The notes: a model not told the origin generated them from the letters alone. A stretch of DNA of 64,000 nucleotides from Flavisolibacter nicotianae (GCF_003628535.1 NZ_RBCI01000014.1:1-64000); one strand, 5' to 3'. Counted from the stretch's first letter, positions 44,020 to 52,808 are shown. Made by a program: numbers and translations.

Positions 44020-44535
44020 ATGAAAAGAGTTTTTCTTCTCGCTCTGCCTGTTTTGCTCTGGGCCTGCGGCAACAAAGCCGATAAAACCGCTGCCAACGAC
44101 TCCAGCAAAACAGTTGTGGGAGAACAGGACACAACGGATGTACCGGAGTCGGAACTGCCGCCCACCGACCGGCAGAGTTATTACATCTGGATGGCCGACA
44201 CGGAAGCGAAGACAAAAAAACAAAACCCCGTTGTGCATCCCTCCTTTTACAATGTGGACACGCTGATCACCGGCCTCAATGAAATGTACCCGCAGATCCG
44301 GCTGGAGAAAAGTCGTATCGGCCATGATACACTCTACACGAAGATTGCAAACGCCACCTATTTGACGGAACAAATGGGAAGTGCCGGGTCGGAGCAATAC
44401 ATTGCACAGGCGGTGCTGAACCTCACGGCTGTTCAGGGAATCAATTTTGTGCGTATTGATTTTGAAGAAGGCAGCCATGCGTCGCCGGACGTGTGGAGCA
44501 AAAACAGTTTCAGCGATTACAAGGAAGTAAAGTAA
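44020..44535 (+). CDS. Hypothetical lipoprotein (171 aa)
   Basis: The N-terminus is a lipoprotein signal (MKRVFLLALPVLLWACGNKA) with lipidation at C16. The next 40 residues are polar and disordered in look. The remainder (VDTLITGLNEMYPQIRLEK, GHDTLYTKIANATYLTEQMG, GINFVRIDFEEGSHASPDVW) looks folded but is not a family I can name. It probably faces the periplasm or cell surface. It follows the VOC gene by 31 bases. No regulatory site is evident. Confidence 0.8.
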   Translation: MKRVFLLALPVLLWACGNKADKTAANDSSKTVVGEQDTTDVPESELPPTDRQSYYIWMADTEAKTKKQNPVVHPSFYNVDTLITGLNEMYPQIRLEKSRIGHDTLYTKIANATYLTEQMGSAGSEQYIAQAVLNLTAVQGINFVRIDFEEGSHASPDVWSKNSFSDYKEVK

Positions 44536-44687
44536 GGGTGGGTTGTGAAGGGTGCATGCAGAAGCGCATTAAATCAACCTGCTAATTTCTTGTGCAACCC
44601 CGTCATCCTGGCTCCATTGGGCCTTTTCAGGGCTTTGGTATCGTTACAGATCCCGCCTCCGCCGGTTCTCACCGCCGGCTGCGAACA

Positions 44688-44710
44688 GAAAAGCCCTTCG
44701 GGCTTTTCCT
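44688..44710. terminator. Hairpin with A/T flanks between convergent genes
   Basis: GAAAAGCCC and GGGCTTTTC form a 9-bp stem with a three-base loop. The T-run is short. It lies between the lipoprotein gene and the convergent DUF486 gene and may terminate either. Confidence 0.5.
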
Positions 44711-44739
44711 GAAATAAAACATTTCCTATTACTGTATCC

Positions 44740-44790
44740 GTTCTTATCACACTACATCACTCACTATTCACCATTGACAATTTACCATTC
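44740..44790. repeat. Degenerate reiteration (CACT / CCATT family)
   Basis: The stretch runs through CACTACATCACTCACTATTC and then CACCATTGACAATTTACCATTC. It lies between convergent gene ends. Confidence 0.4.
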
Positions 44791-44815
44791 ACGCCACAGA
44801 TTTGTGTGCCGGTTT

Positions 44816-45181
44816 TTAGCGAAAGGCAAAGAACACGGCCCCGACCAGCAACAGGGCGGCAATGCCGTGGTTATAGGTCAGGTGTTCGCCGCTAAAAAAG
44901 ACCCGGGCAAACAGGACAAAGATGGTGAGTGTAATGACTTCCTGGATCACCTTGAGTTGAAAGAGCGAGAAGGGTCCGCCGTTTTCCCTGAAGCCATACC
45001 GGTTGGCCGGTACCTGGAAGCAATACTCGAAAAAAGCCAGCCCCCAGCTTACCAATACAAACGTGATCAACCCTGCTTTTTGCAGCCAGCCCCATTCCTT
45101 AAATTTCAGGTGTCCGTACCAGGCGAGGGTCATGAAGATGTTGGAAACGATGAGTAAGCCAATCGTGAGAAGACCTTTCAT
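44816..45181 (-). CDS. DUF486/DMT-superfamily small membrane protein
   Basis: The 121-residue protein has four membrane helices, beginning MKGLLTIGLLIVSNIFMTL and ending in GIAALLLVGAVFFAFR. The segments WYGHLKF, WGLAFFEYCFQVPANRYG and FSLFQLKVIQEVITL are hallmarks of DUF486. The family has a four-helix design like small multidrug transporters, but no substrate is known. Upstream in-frame sequence does not resemble the family, so the ATG was chosen. Confidence 0.88.
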   Translation of the reverse strand: MKGLLTIGLLIVSNIFMTLAWYGHLKFKEWGWLQKAGLITFVLVSWGLAFFEYCFQVPANRYGFRENGGPFSLFQLKVIQEVITLTIFVLFARVFFSGEHLTYNHGIAALLLVGAVFFAFR

Positions 45182-45531
45182 AGGCGGCAAATATACACCT
45201 CGCCCCGCCCCCCCAACCAAACGGATTTCTGTTTTCCTTCTCCTTTTGGAGAACGTGGCCAAAGGCCGGATGAGGCCGAGCGGAAAACACAATGCACGAA
45301 GGCCAGCGTCGCCCCAATGCTTTTTACCTGCGTAAGAACACCATCTCTTGAAGAGATGGCGTTTTCTGTTGTCCAGATGTGTTCAGAACGCTGAAGTGTA
45401 CCGTTCGTCGGGATAAACCGTGCAAGAGACGCTCAATGTCTATTCTTTCGCCGGCGACAAAAAAACCTTCATCAATAAAGATGAAGGTTTTCCTATTTCG
45501 AAACAACGCAAGAAGCGGTGGCCGAAGCGGT
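45182..45531. other. Intergenic region with hairpins only
   Basis: No gene is supported here. A small hairpin (CCATCTCT and AGAGATGG) lies at about 45341 to 45359, and a strong minus-strand terminator at 45459 to 45492. Confidence 0.6.
45459..45492 (-). terminator. Rho-independent terminator of the peroxiredoxin-like gene
   Basis: Read on the minus strand, AAAACCTTCATC pairs with GATGAAGGTTTT around a six-base loop and is followed by a T-run. It lies 40 bases after the stop codon. Confidence 0.85.
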
Positions 45532-46116
45532 TCAATTGATGTTCTTCAAAATCTCTTTTACCGATACACGGTTGCGGTAATTCTCGTCGAAGTAGCGGAA
45601 GGTAACCGAGCCTTCCCTATTGATGACATAAACAGCCGGTACGGGCAGCATGGCCACTTTTTGCGCATTTTGTTTGAGCAGGTCAATACCACCAACCTTG
45701 TAGCGGTTCAGAGTCCGGTCGTCTACCTGGAAAGCCACCTGGTAGTTCGACGCCACCTTCATGTCTTCGTCGCGGAGGATAGGAAAAATAGCCCCTGTTT
45801 TTTTAACGGTCGAATCAATTCCTTCTTCCGTTTCGGGAGTGATGGCCACCACCTGCGCTCCTTTCGCCTGGATGAGCGCCAGGGAATCCTGGAAGGCTTT
45901 CAGCTCGCGGTTGCAGAAGGGACACCAGTTGCCGCGGTAAAACAGCAGCACCACGGGTCCTTTCTTGCGCAGCTCTTTCAGGGAGACGTCTACCCCCCTC
46001 TGGTCTTTGAGTTTGAATTCAGGAGCTTTGGAGTTGATGAAAAGCCCTTCGGGTTTTTGGGCCTGTGCCGCCAAAACAACTAGGGCAGCAAAAAGGGAGA
46101 CGAATGCTTTTTTCAT
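45532..46116 (-). CDS. Exported peroxiredoxin-like (AhpC/TSA, thioredoxin-fold) protein
   Basis: A signal peptide (MKKAFVSLFAALVVLAAQAQ) places the protein in the periplasm. The thioredoxin fold with active site NWCPFCNRELKAF (C65 and C68) matches the peroxiredoxin-like family with a CxxC centre. Downstream VVAITPETEEG, FPILRDEDMKVAS and VPAVYVINREG are normal for the fold. It could reduce peroxides or act in disulphide exchange; the partner is not given. Length is 194 residues. It is monocistronic, with its own terminator. Confidence 0.88.
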   Translation of the reverse strand: MKKAFVSLFAALVVLAAQAQKPEGLFINSKAPEFKLKDQRGVDVSLKELRKKGPVVLLFYRGNWCPFCNRELKAFQDSLALIQAKGAQVVAITPETEEGIDSTVKKTGAIFPILRDEDMKVASNYQVAFQVDDRTLNRYKVGGIDLLKQNAQKVAMLPVPAVYVINREGSVTFRYFDENYRNRVSVKEILKNIN

Positions 46117-46178
46117 AAAAACGCTTGTCTCCCAAAAATAGTTGCTGGCCGTTTTCCACGACGGGGATTAACAGTTTC

Positions 46179-47336
46179 TTACGCCAGCGAGGTACCATCG
46201 TCCGGCAGGGCGATATAAGAGGTCAGTTGCAGGCCCATCGCTTCTTCGTACCGCTTACTGAGTTCAGCCACCAATGGCTCGATGGCATCTTCCCGGACAA
46301 TGTTGATGGTACAGCCGCCAAAGCCGCCCCCCATCATACGGGACCCGACAACCGCTTCGTTACCACGAACCGCATCCACCAAAAAGTCAAGCTCCCTGCA
46401 GCTTACTTCGTATTCGTGCTGCAGGCCGTCGTGCGAGCCGTACATTTTTTTGCCCAGTGTCGCCAGGTCGCCGGCTTTCAGCGCCTCGCAGGCCGTGAGC
46501 AGCCGCTTGTTCTCTTCTACAATAAACTTGCAGCGGCGGTAAACGGTTTCGTTCACGGGCTTTACATGCCGGTCGAGCATTTCCAGGTTGGCGTCGCGTA
46601 GGCTTTCCACCTTTTCGCCGCCTTCCTGCAACAGCCGCACGCCTTCGGCGCACTCCTGCCGGCGGGTGTTGTATTCAGATGAAGAAAGCGAGTGCTTCAC
46701 ATTGGTGTTCAGGAGAAGAATTTTATGGCCCTTCAGGTCGAGGGGAACATATTCATAATCGAGGATGCGGCAGTCGAGGCGAAGGGCATGGCCCGCCTTT
46801 CCGAACGTGGAGGCAAACATGTCCATGATGCCGCACATCACACCGGCAAAAGTGTGCTCGGCCTTCTGGGCAATTTTTGTCTGCTCCATTTTGTCGAAGT
46901 CCAGGCCAAAGCATTGCTTCAGCGCAAAAGCCGTGGCACATTCCACCGCGGCGGAAGATGACAGGCCGGCGCCGACCGGCACATCGCCATCAATATTCAG
47001 GTTGAAACCCCCAAGCTTGTGCCCCCGTTTGTTCAACTGGTCCACCACGCCCAGGATGTAATTGGCCCAGTGCTTGTCGCTGATGGCTACTCCCAGTACG
47101 GTGCTTTGCTCTTCTTCCCTGAATTCTTCGGAGTACAAAACGATCCGGTCGTCGTCGCGTTTGGCAATGCCGATGTAGATGGCTTTATCGATGGCAGCCG
47201 GCAACACAAAGCCGTTGTTGTAGTCGGTATGCTCGCCGATCACGTTTACCCGTCCCGGTGACCGCACCACAATAGGTTCTGCGCCAAAGCGCTGTTGAAA
47301 CCGTTCCCTGACGCTGCTGCTTAACTGATGGTTCAT
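46179..47336 (-). CDS. galK: Galactokinase
   Basis: GalK phosphorylates galactose to galactose 1-phosphate in the Leloir pathway. The 385-residue protein has the signature GRVNVIGEHTDYNNGFVLP, the ATP-binding GAGLSSSAAVECATA, the catalytic-Asp region around CGIMDMFAS, and MMGGGFGGCTINIV. No other Leloir gene is in the window. It is divergent from a GH5-like glycosidase gene with a 210-base gap that holds a 12-bp palindrome inside a promoter-like arrangement. The link to a possible sugar-releasing enzyme is suggestive only. Confidence 0.95.
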   Translation of the reverse strand: MNHQLSSSVRERFQQRFGAEPIVVRSPGRVNVIGEHTDYNNGFVLPAAIDKAIYIGIAKRDDDRIVLYSEEFREEEQSTVLGVAISDKHWANYILGVVDQLNKRGHKLGGFNLNIDGDVPVGAGLSSSAAVECATAFALKQCFGLDFDKMEQTKIAQKAEHTFAGVMCGIMDMFASTFGKAGHALRLDCRILDYEYVPLDLKGHKILLLNTNVKHSLSSSEYNTRRQECAEGVRLLQEGGEKVESLRDANLEMLDRHVKPVNETVYRRCKFIVEENKRLLTACEALKAGDLATLGKKMYGSHDGLQHEYEVSCRELDFLVDAVRGNEAVVGSRMMGGGFGGCTINIVREDAIEPLVAELSKRYEEAMGLQLTSYIALPDDGTSLA

Positions 47337-47465
47337 ATCCCTAAAAATTATGTGAAAAACCGTCGCAAATAACGGCCAGTTTGGGCGATTAAAAAAGGGC
47401 TTTTTTCATTCGACCTATCTTTCTCCCGCTTCACCGATAAAATGCAGAGAAAACCCGAAAATGGC

Positions 47466-47496
47466 TTGACAAGGTTAACCTTTTCGAACAATTTTG
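47466..47496 (+). promoter_or_regulatory. Putative promoter (TTG N20 CAnnTTTG) upstream of the GH5-like gene
   Basis: TTG and CAATTTTG, a one-mismatch -7 element, are separated by 20 bases, the spacing expected for Bacteroidota promoters. The palindrome AAGGTTAACCTT lies between the two elements, where a repressor could block transcription. Confidence 0.45.
47471..47482. promoter_or_regulatory. 12-bp palindrome, candidate operator
   Basis: AAGGTTAACCTT is a perfect palindrome located between the putative -33 and -7 elements, in the gap between divergent galK and glycosidase genes. Confidence 0.4.
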
Positions 47497-47547
47497 GGTC
47501 CTAATCACCACGAAAAAAATCCAAACACTTTTTAATCCTTTGAACAT

Positions 47548-48672
47548 ATGATTGCCACCCAAAACACCGTGCCTTTTGCCGCCCATGATTCCGAACTTGC
47601 CTACCGCTGGACCGCTGAGAAAGCCCAGGAATGGATGGAGAAAAACGGCTGGCTTGTCGGCTGCAACTACATCCCCAGCAACGCCATCAACCAGCTGGAA
47701 ATGTGGCAGGCCGAAACCTTTTCACCGGAACTGATCGACAAAGAGCTGGGCTGGGCTGCCAGCCTGGGTTTCAATACCGTTCGGGTGTTCCTGCACAACC
47801 TCCTTTGGGACCAGGACAGCCAGGGTTTTCTCAACCGCATTAATACCTTCCTGGACATCGCTTACAAATACAAGATCCGGACGATGCTGGTGCTGTTCGA
47901 CGCCGTTTGGGACCCTTTCCCGAAACTGGGCGTACAACCGCAACCCAAGCACAACGTGCACAACTCCGGCTGGGTACAAAGTCCGGGGTATGATGTGCTG
48001 AACAACCCTGCCCGCTACGACAGCCTGCACGCCTATGTGCACGGTGTTGTTTCCCATTTTAAAAACGACGAGCGGGTGCTGATCTGGGACCTGTACAACG
48101 AGCCGGATAACATGAACCTGACCTCGTACAAGGACGACGATTACATTGTGCACAAGGCCGAACTGTCAATGGCCCTGCTGAAAAAGACCATCAACTGGGT
48201 GCGGGTGATCAATCCCACGCAGCCCATCACCATGGCGCCCTGGCAAAACGAGTGGGGTTGCGATAGCCGCATCACGGCCCTGGACAACTACATGTTCAGC
48301 CATTCCGACATTGTGAGCTTTCATTGCTACGAGAACCGCGAAGGCATGGAAAGACGAATCCGGGACATCCAGCGCTACGGCCGCCCGATGCTCTGCACCG
48401 AGTACATGGCCCGGATGTTCAACAGCACCTTCCAGGAAATCCTGCCCCTGTTCAAGCAATACGGCATCGGCGCTTACAACTGGGGATTTGTGGCCGGTAA
48501 GTCGCAGACGCACTGCCCCTGGGACAGCTGGCAGATTCGCTACGAAAACGAGCCGGAACTTTGGTTCCATGACATCTTCCGCGAGAACGGTGAGCCCTAC
48601 ATCCGGGAGGAAGTGGAATTCTTAAAGGGCATGTTGAAGAAGCAACAGGAGAAGGCGTTGCAGGTGGCGTAG
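47548..48672 (+). CDS. GH5-like glycoside hydrolase, cytoplasmic type (374 aa)
   Basis: The protein has a TIM-barrel glycosidase pattern of the cellulase/clan GH-A type. The acid/base Glu is at E185 in IWDLYNEPDN and the likely nucleophile at E285 in MLCTEYMAR. Other core segments are WLVGCNYIPSNAINQLEMW, LGFNTVRVFLHNLLWD and YNWGFVAGKSQTHCPWDSW. No signal peptide is present, so it probably acts in the cytoplasm on imported sugars, or exits by another route. Similar proteins are often annotated as 1,4-beta-xylanase, but the substrate is not assured. It is divergent from galK. A GGATATT reiteration and a terminator follow. Confidence 0.82.
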   Translation: MIATQNTVPFAAHDSELAYRWTAEKAQEWMEKNGWLVGCNYIPSNAINQLEMWQAETFSPELIDKELGWAASLGFNTVRVFLHNLLWDQDSQGFLNRINTFLDIAYKYKIRTMLVLFDAVWDPFPKLGVQPQPKHNVHNSGWVQSPGYDVLNNPARYDSLHAYVHGVVSHFKNDERVLIWDLYNEPDNMNLTSYKDDDYIVHKAELSMALLKKTINWVRVINPTQPITMAPWQNEWGCDSRITALDNYMFSHSDIVSFHCYENREGMERRIRDIQRYGRPMLCTEYMARMFNSTFQEILPLFKQYGIGAYNWGFVAGKSQTHCPWDSWQIRYENEPELWFHDIFRENGEPYIREEVEFLKGMLKKQQEKALQVA

Positions 48673-48679
48673 GGAAGCA

Positions 48680-48716
48680 GATATTGGGATATTAGTTATT
48701 GGATATTAGGAATTGG
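48680..48716 (+). repeat. GGATATT reiteration downstream of the GH5-like gene
   Basis: GATATTGGGATATTAGTTAT continues with GGATATTAGG. It begins seven bases after the stop codon and is the fourth such element in this window. Confidence 0.65.
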
Positions 48717-48748
48717 GGTGAAGGAAGGTTGCGTGAAATCCGAATATT

Positions 48749-48781
48749 TTAAAAAAGGCTGTCTTAGGATAGCCTTTTTTA
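48749..48781. terminator. Bidirectional rho-independent terminator
   Basis: AAAAAAGGCTGTC pairs with GATAGCCTTTTTT, one G-T wobble, around TTAG. It separates the glycosidase gene from the convergent miaA gene. Confidence 0.8.
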
Positions 48782-49678
48782 ATGGGGTAAGGCGTTGATA
48801 ACAGTGGTTGCATCGGGCGGGAACCATTGGTATTCCCTGTCTTTACGGAACCAGGTAAGCTGTCGCTTGGCGTAACGGCGGGTATTTAACCTGATCGCTT
48901 CCACGGCGTCGTGCAGGGTGGTTTCACCATTGAAAAAATCAAAGAGTTCGCGGTAGCCAACCGTCTGCAGGGCATTCAGGTGCTGGTATGGCAGCAGGGC
49001 TCTCACCTCTTCCTGCAGGCCGTGTTCCATCATCAGGTCAACGCGGTGATTAATCCGTTGGTACAATTGCTCTCTTGGCAGATCCAGGGCGATCCTGACA
49101 GTCTCAAAGTCCCGCCTCTTTTTTTCGCCTGTGCGAAAGGAAAGAATGGATTGCCCGGTAGCTTTCACGATCTCAAGGGCCCGCATCATGCGCTGGGGAT
49201 TGTGTATTTCTCCTTTTTCGTAAAACAGCGGGTCGAGAAGTTTGACCTGGTGCTGCAACCATTCCAGGCCGTTTTCACGGTAGGCGTCCACCACTTCAGC
49301 GTGTAACACTTCGGGCACATCCGGGATCGTATCCATGCCCTCTGTAAACGCTTTAATGTACAAACCTGTGCCTCCAACCATCACCACGTGATCGTGCTTT
49401 TTGAACAACTCCGTCGCTTTCGCCAAAGCGAAGGCTTCAAACGTAGCGGCCGTGACCTTTTGGTGAATCGAATGCGAGGCGATAAAATGGTGCTGGACTT
49501 CGGCCAGTTCTTCTGCGGACGGACGTGCCACGCCGATATTCAGTTCTTTAAAACACTGGCGGCTGTCGGCAGAGATGATCTCCGTTTGCAGGTGTTTGGC
49601 AACGGCAATGCCAATGGCTGTTTTTCCGACGGCAGTGGGCCCGGCAATGATGATGACCGTTTTGTTTTTCTGCGACAC
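48779..49678 (-). CDS. miaA: tRNA dimethylallyltransferase
   Basis: MiaA adds the dimethylallyl group to A37 of tRNAs that read codons starting with U. The 299-residue protein has the P-loop IIAGPTAVGKTAIGIAVA, the DSRQ motif in IISADSRQCF, and GGTGLYIKAF. The RYAKRQLTWFRKD segment near the C-terminus is also typical. The length is normal for Bacteroidota. It is transcribed alone; the stop lies in the shared terminator with the glycosidase gene. Confidence 0.95.
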   Translation of the reverse strand: MSQKNKTVIIIAGPTAVGKTAIGIAVAKHLQTEIISADSRQCFKELNIGVARPSAEELAEVQHHFIASHSIHQKVTAATFEAFALAKATELFKKHDHVVMVGGTGLYIKAFTEGMDTIPDVPEVLHAEVVDAYRENGLEWLQHQVKLLDPLFYEKGEIHNPQRMMRALEIVKATGQSILSFRTGEKKRRDFETVRIALDLPREQLYQRINHRVDLMMEHGLQEEVRALLPYQHLNALQTVGYRELFDFFNGETTLHDAVEAIRLNTRRYAKRQLTWFRKDREYQWFPPDATTVINALPH

Positions 49679-49984
49679 AGGATGAAAAATAAAGGCTCAA
49701 AGAAATGAATTTATTTGAGAGCGGGGAAAGAGCACCGGCGGATCGCATAGATTGGCTTTTACTATTTCACATCAATTCCCGCCCGGAGGAAAAAGTCGAA
49801 GCGACCATTAGCAGGCCGGCCGCACGGTTGGTGTTCTTGAAATGGTTAGCCCGAAGCCCCGGGCCTGTTTCCCGGCTTGTTCCGCAGTATTATTTTTTTT
49901 AATTTAACATGCCTTCCCTTCTGATTACACCGCTCTCCGGTGAAAGCTGCAAACCAATTATTCATCACTTCAAAAATCAGAATC

Positions 49985-50410
49985 ATGAATCCACGCAATG
50001 CAGAATTATCAGCCATTACCCAGGTCGTTAACAAGTATGCCGAAGGCTGTCACAAAGGTGATGTCGCGCTGCTTCGCGAAGCATTTCATCCAAATGCAAT
50101 GATGTACGGAAGCAGCGGCGAACAAACCATTGTAACACCGATAGAAGGTCTTTATGCCTTCATTGAGGCCAATGAACCACCTGCCAAAACCGGTGAGCCG
50201 CACCAATGCTTTATTTCTTCCATCCATTACGAAGGCGGTGCGGCAAATGTCGAAATGGTACAGGAGTCAGGTTATGGGCATGACTATATCAACTATTTTC
50301 AGCTCGTGAAGGTAGAAGGGAAATGGCTGATCGTTAGCAAGACCTACAATGCCACTCCGACAAAAAAGGAAAAAATTGAAGAAGAGAAACTGGCATTTCA
50401 TACATCGTAA
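49985..50410 (+). CDS. NTF2-like (lumazine-binding/SnoaL-type) protein
   Basis: The 141-residue protein has the cone-shaped alpha+beta barrel pattern of the NTF2-like superfamily: an N-terminal helix ELSAITQVVNKYAEGCHKGD, then LREAFHPNAMMYG, and strands ending in KVEGKWLIVSKTYNATP. It resembles the putative lumazine-binding family that is common in Bacteroidota. No catalytic set stands out, so ligand or enzyme activity cannot be assigned. The ATG follows an in-frame upstream stretch that is not conserved in look. A terminator follows the gene. Confidence 0.8.
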   Translation: MNPRNAELSAITQVVNKYAEGCHKGDVALLREAFHPNAMMYGSSGEQTIVTPIEGLYAFIEANEPPAKTGEPHQCFISSIHYEGGAANVEMVQESGYGHDYINYFQLVKVEGKWLIVSKTYNATPTKKEKIEEEKLAFHTS

Positions 50411-50445
50411 TACCAGCCCTTGTTTTGATTAATGTATACAAAAAG

Positions 50446-50470
50446 AAAAGAGCCGATGATGGCTCTTTTC
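50446..50470 (+). terminator. Rho-independent terminator
   Basis: AAAAGAGCC and GGCTCTTTT form a 9-bp stem with a GATGAT loop, flanked by A- and T-rich bases. It closes the NTF2-like gene. Confidence 0.75.
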
Positions 50471-50627
50471 CTGTTAATCATATCACGGTTGCAGCCTGGT
50501 TTCTGCCGTGAGCGGCAAGAGAAATACCGCAGCTTCAAGTATTGATTCGACAGTACTCTTAGCGAAACAGTTTAAGACATCGTTCTCCTAGCGTTTACAA
50601 ATTCTTATGTGAGACATTCGGTCCAGC

Positions 50628-51200
50628 TTAAAACTCCTCTTCGCTGCTGCCGCTTTCCTCACTGCCAAATTCATCGTTGCCGGTGTTGCCCTCCTCGCCT
50701 TCTTCGCCAAAGCCTTCGGCGCCTTTGGTGAGGTCGTATTTTTCTTCCACGTCGGCAAAGCGTTCGCCCAGCAGGCTCTTGGTGCCGTACTGGCTTGGTG
50801 GAATGCCTTCCTTGCGCACAATGGACGGGTAGGTCACCTTTGGATTTTCCTCCTTGGTTACATTGATCAATTCGACCAAAAAGGTCCAGCCCTTGACAAA
50901 ATCGTAGAGGTAAATGAATTTCTGGTTGGGGTCCTTGATCTCGGAACCGATGGTGGTGTCCTTCATCAGCAACGGCGGCGCTTTGTAGGTCCGGTTGGGG
51001 TACTGTTCCAGCGAGATTTCTCTTCCCCGCTGCCAGTTGTCGTTGCTGCGGAAAAACGTGGCGCCGTGTTTGGTATCGAACTCAAATGCCTTTAAAATCG
51101 TTTCGTGCAGTTCAAAAAAACTTTGCTTGTGCCGGATGGCAATATCACGGTACACGCTGTCATCTTCTTCAAAATAGATCCTGAATTTCAGTATGGCCAT
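50628..51200 (-). CDS. pRiA4b ORF-3-like family protein
   Basis: The N-terminal 130 residues match the plasmid pRiA4b ORF-3 (IS1096 TnpR-like) family: LKFRIYFEEDDSVYRDIAI, SFFELHETILKAFEF, and FLVELINV. The name is historic and the molecular role is unknown. The final 35 residues are an acidic, glycine-rich tail (EGEEGNTGNDEFGSEESG) with low complexity. It stands alone on the minus strand. No transposon ends are visible around it, so it is likely a chromosomal gene. Confidence 0.82.
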   Translation of the reverse strand: MAILKFRIYFEEDDSVYRDIAIRHKQSFFELHETILKAFEFDTKHGATFFRSNDNWQRGREISLEQYPNRTYKAPPLLMKDTTIGSEIKDPNQKFIYLYDFVKGWTFLVELINVTKEENPKVTYPSIVRKEGIPPSQYGTKSLLGERFADVEEKYDLTKGAEGFGEEGEEGNTGNDEFGSEESGSSEEEF

Positions 51201-51239
51201 AGCTCAGTTTAAACAAACGTAAACCTCAAATATAAGAAA

Positions 51240-51275
51240 AAGCGAGTAGTGAGTAGCAAGTGGCGAGTGGCCTTT
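51240..51275. repeat. Degenerate reiteration (GAGTAGTGAGTAG family)
   Basis: AGCGAGTAGTGAGTAGCAAG continues with TGGCGAGTGG. It lies between the pRiA4b-like gene and the CCA transferase gene. Confidence 0.45.
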
Positions 51276-51358
51276 TCGCTCTTTCTTTTCTGTCTTTAAC
51301 AATCAGCCTTTCAACAAACCGAAATCGTGGAGAACAGACCGAACAAAATGGCTAAATA

Positions 51359-52789
51359 CTACTCGCTGCTTGCTATTGGCTTTAGTCCGCATTCCCGCCC
51401 TTTTTGTAACATAAACGCAAAGGCCGCATCGTAATTATTGTCGATAACGCCATCGAGGATCGCATCTTTAATGGCATCCTTGATAACCCCCACCGGTTTA
51501 GAAGGCGGAATGCCAAAGGTCTGCATGATCATTTCCCCGGTGATCGGCGGCTGCCAGGAGCGGATACGGTCCTTCTCTTCGACCTCCCTGCAACGCTGCC
51601 GCACCAATTCAAAATTTTCCAGAAAGCGCCGCACCTTGAATTTGTTTTTCGAAGTAATGTCCGATTCGCAGAGGATCATCAGGTCGTCGAAATCCTCGCC
51701 GGCATCAAAGAGAAGGCGGCGAATGGCCGAGTTGGTGATCTCTTCTTTTGTAAGGGAAATCGGCCGGAGGTGCAGTTCCACCAGTTTGCGAACATATTTC
51801 ATTTGGTCACCCAGGGGCAATTTCAGGTGCTTGAAAATTTTGGGCACCATGCGGCCGCCTACGACTTCGTGTCCATGAAAGGTCCAGCCGTGGCCGTCTT
51901 CGAAACGCTTGGTTGGGGGTTTGCCGATGTCGTGGAGGATGGCCGCCCAGCGCAGCCAGAGGTTTTTCGACCGGTCGGCTGCATTGTCGAGCACCTGCAG
52001 GGTATGATAAAAATTGTCCTTGTGGCCCATGCCATCGATATACTCCGCACCGGCCAGGTCGACCATTTGCGGAAAGATCAGTTGCAGCAGCCCCGTATCG
52101 TAAAGCAGTTTAAACCCGATGGACGGTTTTGCGCTCAGGATGATCTTGTTGAGTTCATCCGAGATGCGCTCCTGCGAAATGATCCGTATTCGGTCTTTCT
52201 GTTCCCTGATGGCACGAAGCGTGGCGGGGTAAATGGAGAAATCCAACTGCGCGGCAAAGCGGATGGCCCGCATCATGCGCAGGGGATCGTCGCTGAAGGT
52301 TTGCGCCGGCTCCAGCGGCGTGCGGATAATGCCGTTCTTCAGGTCTTCGATGCCGTTGAACGGATCGACCAGGGTGCCAAAATCTTCCTTGTTTAGCGAC
52401 ACTGCCAGGGCATTGATGGTAAAATCCCTTCGCCACTGGTCGTCTTCGATGGTGCCGGGCTCCACGTCGGGCTTGCGGGAATGGCGCTTGTAGCTTTCCT
52501 TGCGTGCCCCTACAAATTCCAGGTCAAAACCATCGGCCAGCCGGAAATGGGCGGTTCCAAAATTCTTGAACAGGCTCACTTTCGGATGCGGCACAAAACG
52601 CCGGGATGCCATCGAGGCCAGTTGCAACGCATCGCCCACGCAGACAAAATCGGCATCCTTGGTCGGCCGCCCCAGCAGCTTGTCCCGCACAAAACCGCCG
52701 ACCAGGTAACAGGGCAATCCCAACTCCCCGGCGGCCTCCCCAACCTTGTGAAATATCCGGAGTTCCTTTTCGCTACACGTAATTTCCAT
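51359..52789 (-). CDS. CCA-adding tRNA nucleotidyltransferase / poly(A) polymerase family with HD domain
   Basis: The 476-residue protein has the nucleotidyltransferase head with GG motif LVGGFVRDKLLGRPT and catalytic D45 and D47 in KDADFVCVGD. The RNA-binding neck follows (FSDDPLRMMRAIRFAAQL). An HD phosphohydrolase domain is visible in RWAAILHDIGKPPTKRF with a downstream HGHEVVGG. It probably adds or repairs the 3' CCA of tRNA. This fits the tRNA-Leu in this window, whose CCA is not encoded. An A-adding-only role cannot be excluded. Confidence 0.9.
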   Translation of the reverse strand: MEITCSEKELRIFHKVGEAAGELGLPCYLVGGFVRDKLLGRPTKDADFVCVGDALQLASMASRRFVPHPKVSLFKNFGTAHFRLADGFDLEFVGARKESYKRHSRKPDVEPGTIEDDQWRRDFTINALAVSLNKEDFGTLVDPFNGIEDLKNGIIRTPLEPAQTFSDDPLRMMRAIRFAAQLDFSIYPATLRAIREQKDRIRIISQERISDELNKIILSAKPSIGFKLLYDTGLLQLIFPQMVDLAGAEYIDGMGHKDNFYHTLQVLDNAADRSKNLWLRWAAILHDIGKPPTKRFEDGHGWTFHGHEVVGGRMVPKIFKHLKLPLGDQMKYVRKLVELHLRPISLTKEEITNSAIRRLLFDAGEDFDDLMILCESDITSKNKFKVRRFLENFELVRQRCREVEEKDRIRSWQPPITGEMIMQTFGIPPSKPVGVIKDAIKDAILDGVIDNNYDAAFAFMLQKGRECGLKPIASSE

Positions 52790-52808
52790 CAGGCGGCAAA
52801 GCTAAGAG

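Noticed and set aside
50628-51200. Trace of an IS1096-type transposon suggested by the family name of this gene
   Set aside because: No transposase, terminal inverted repeats or target-site duplication is visible around it.
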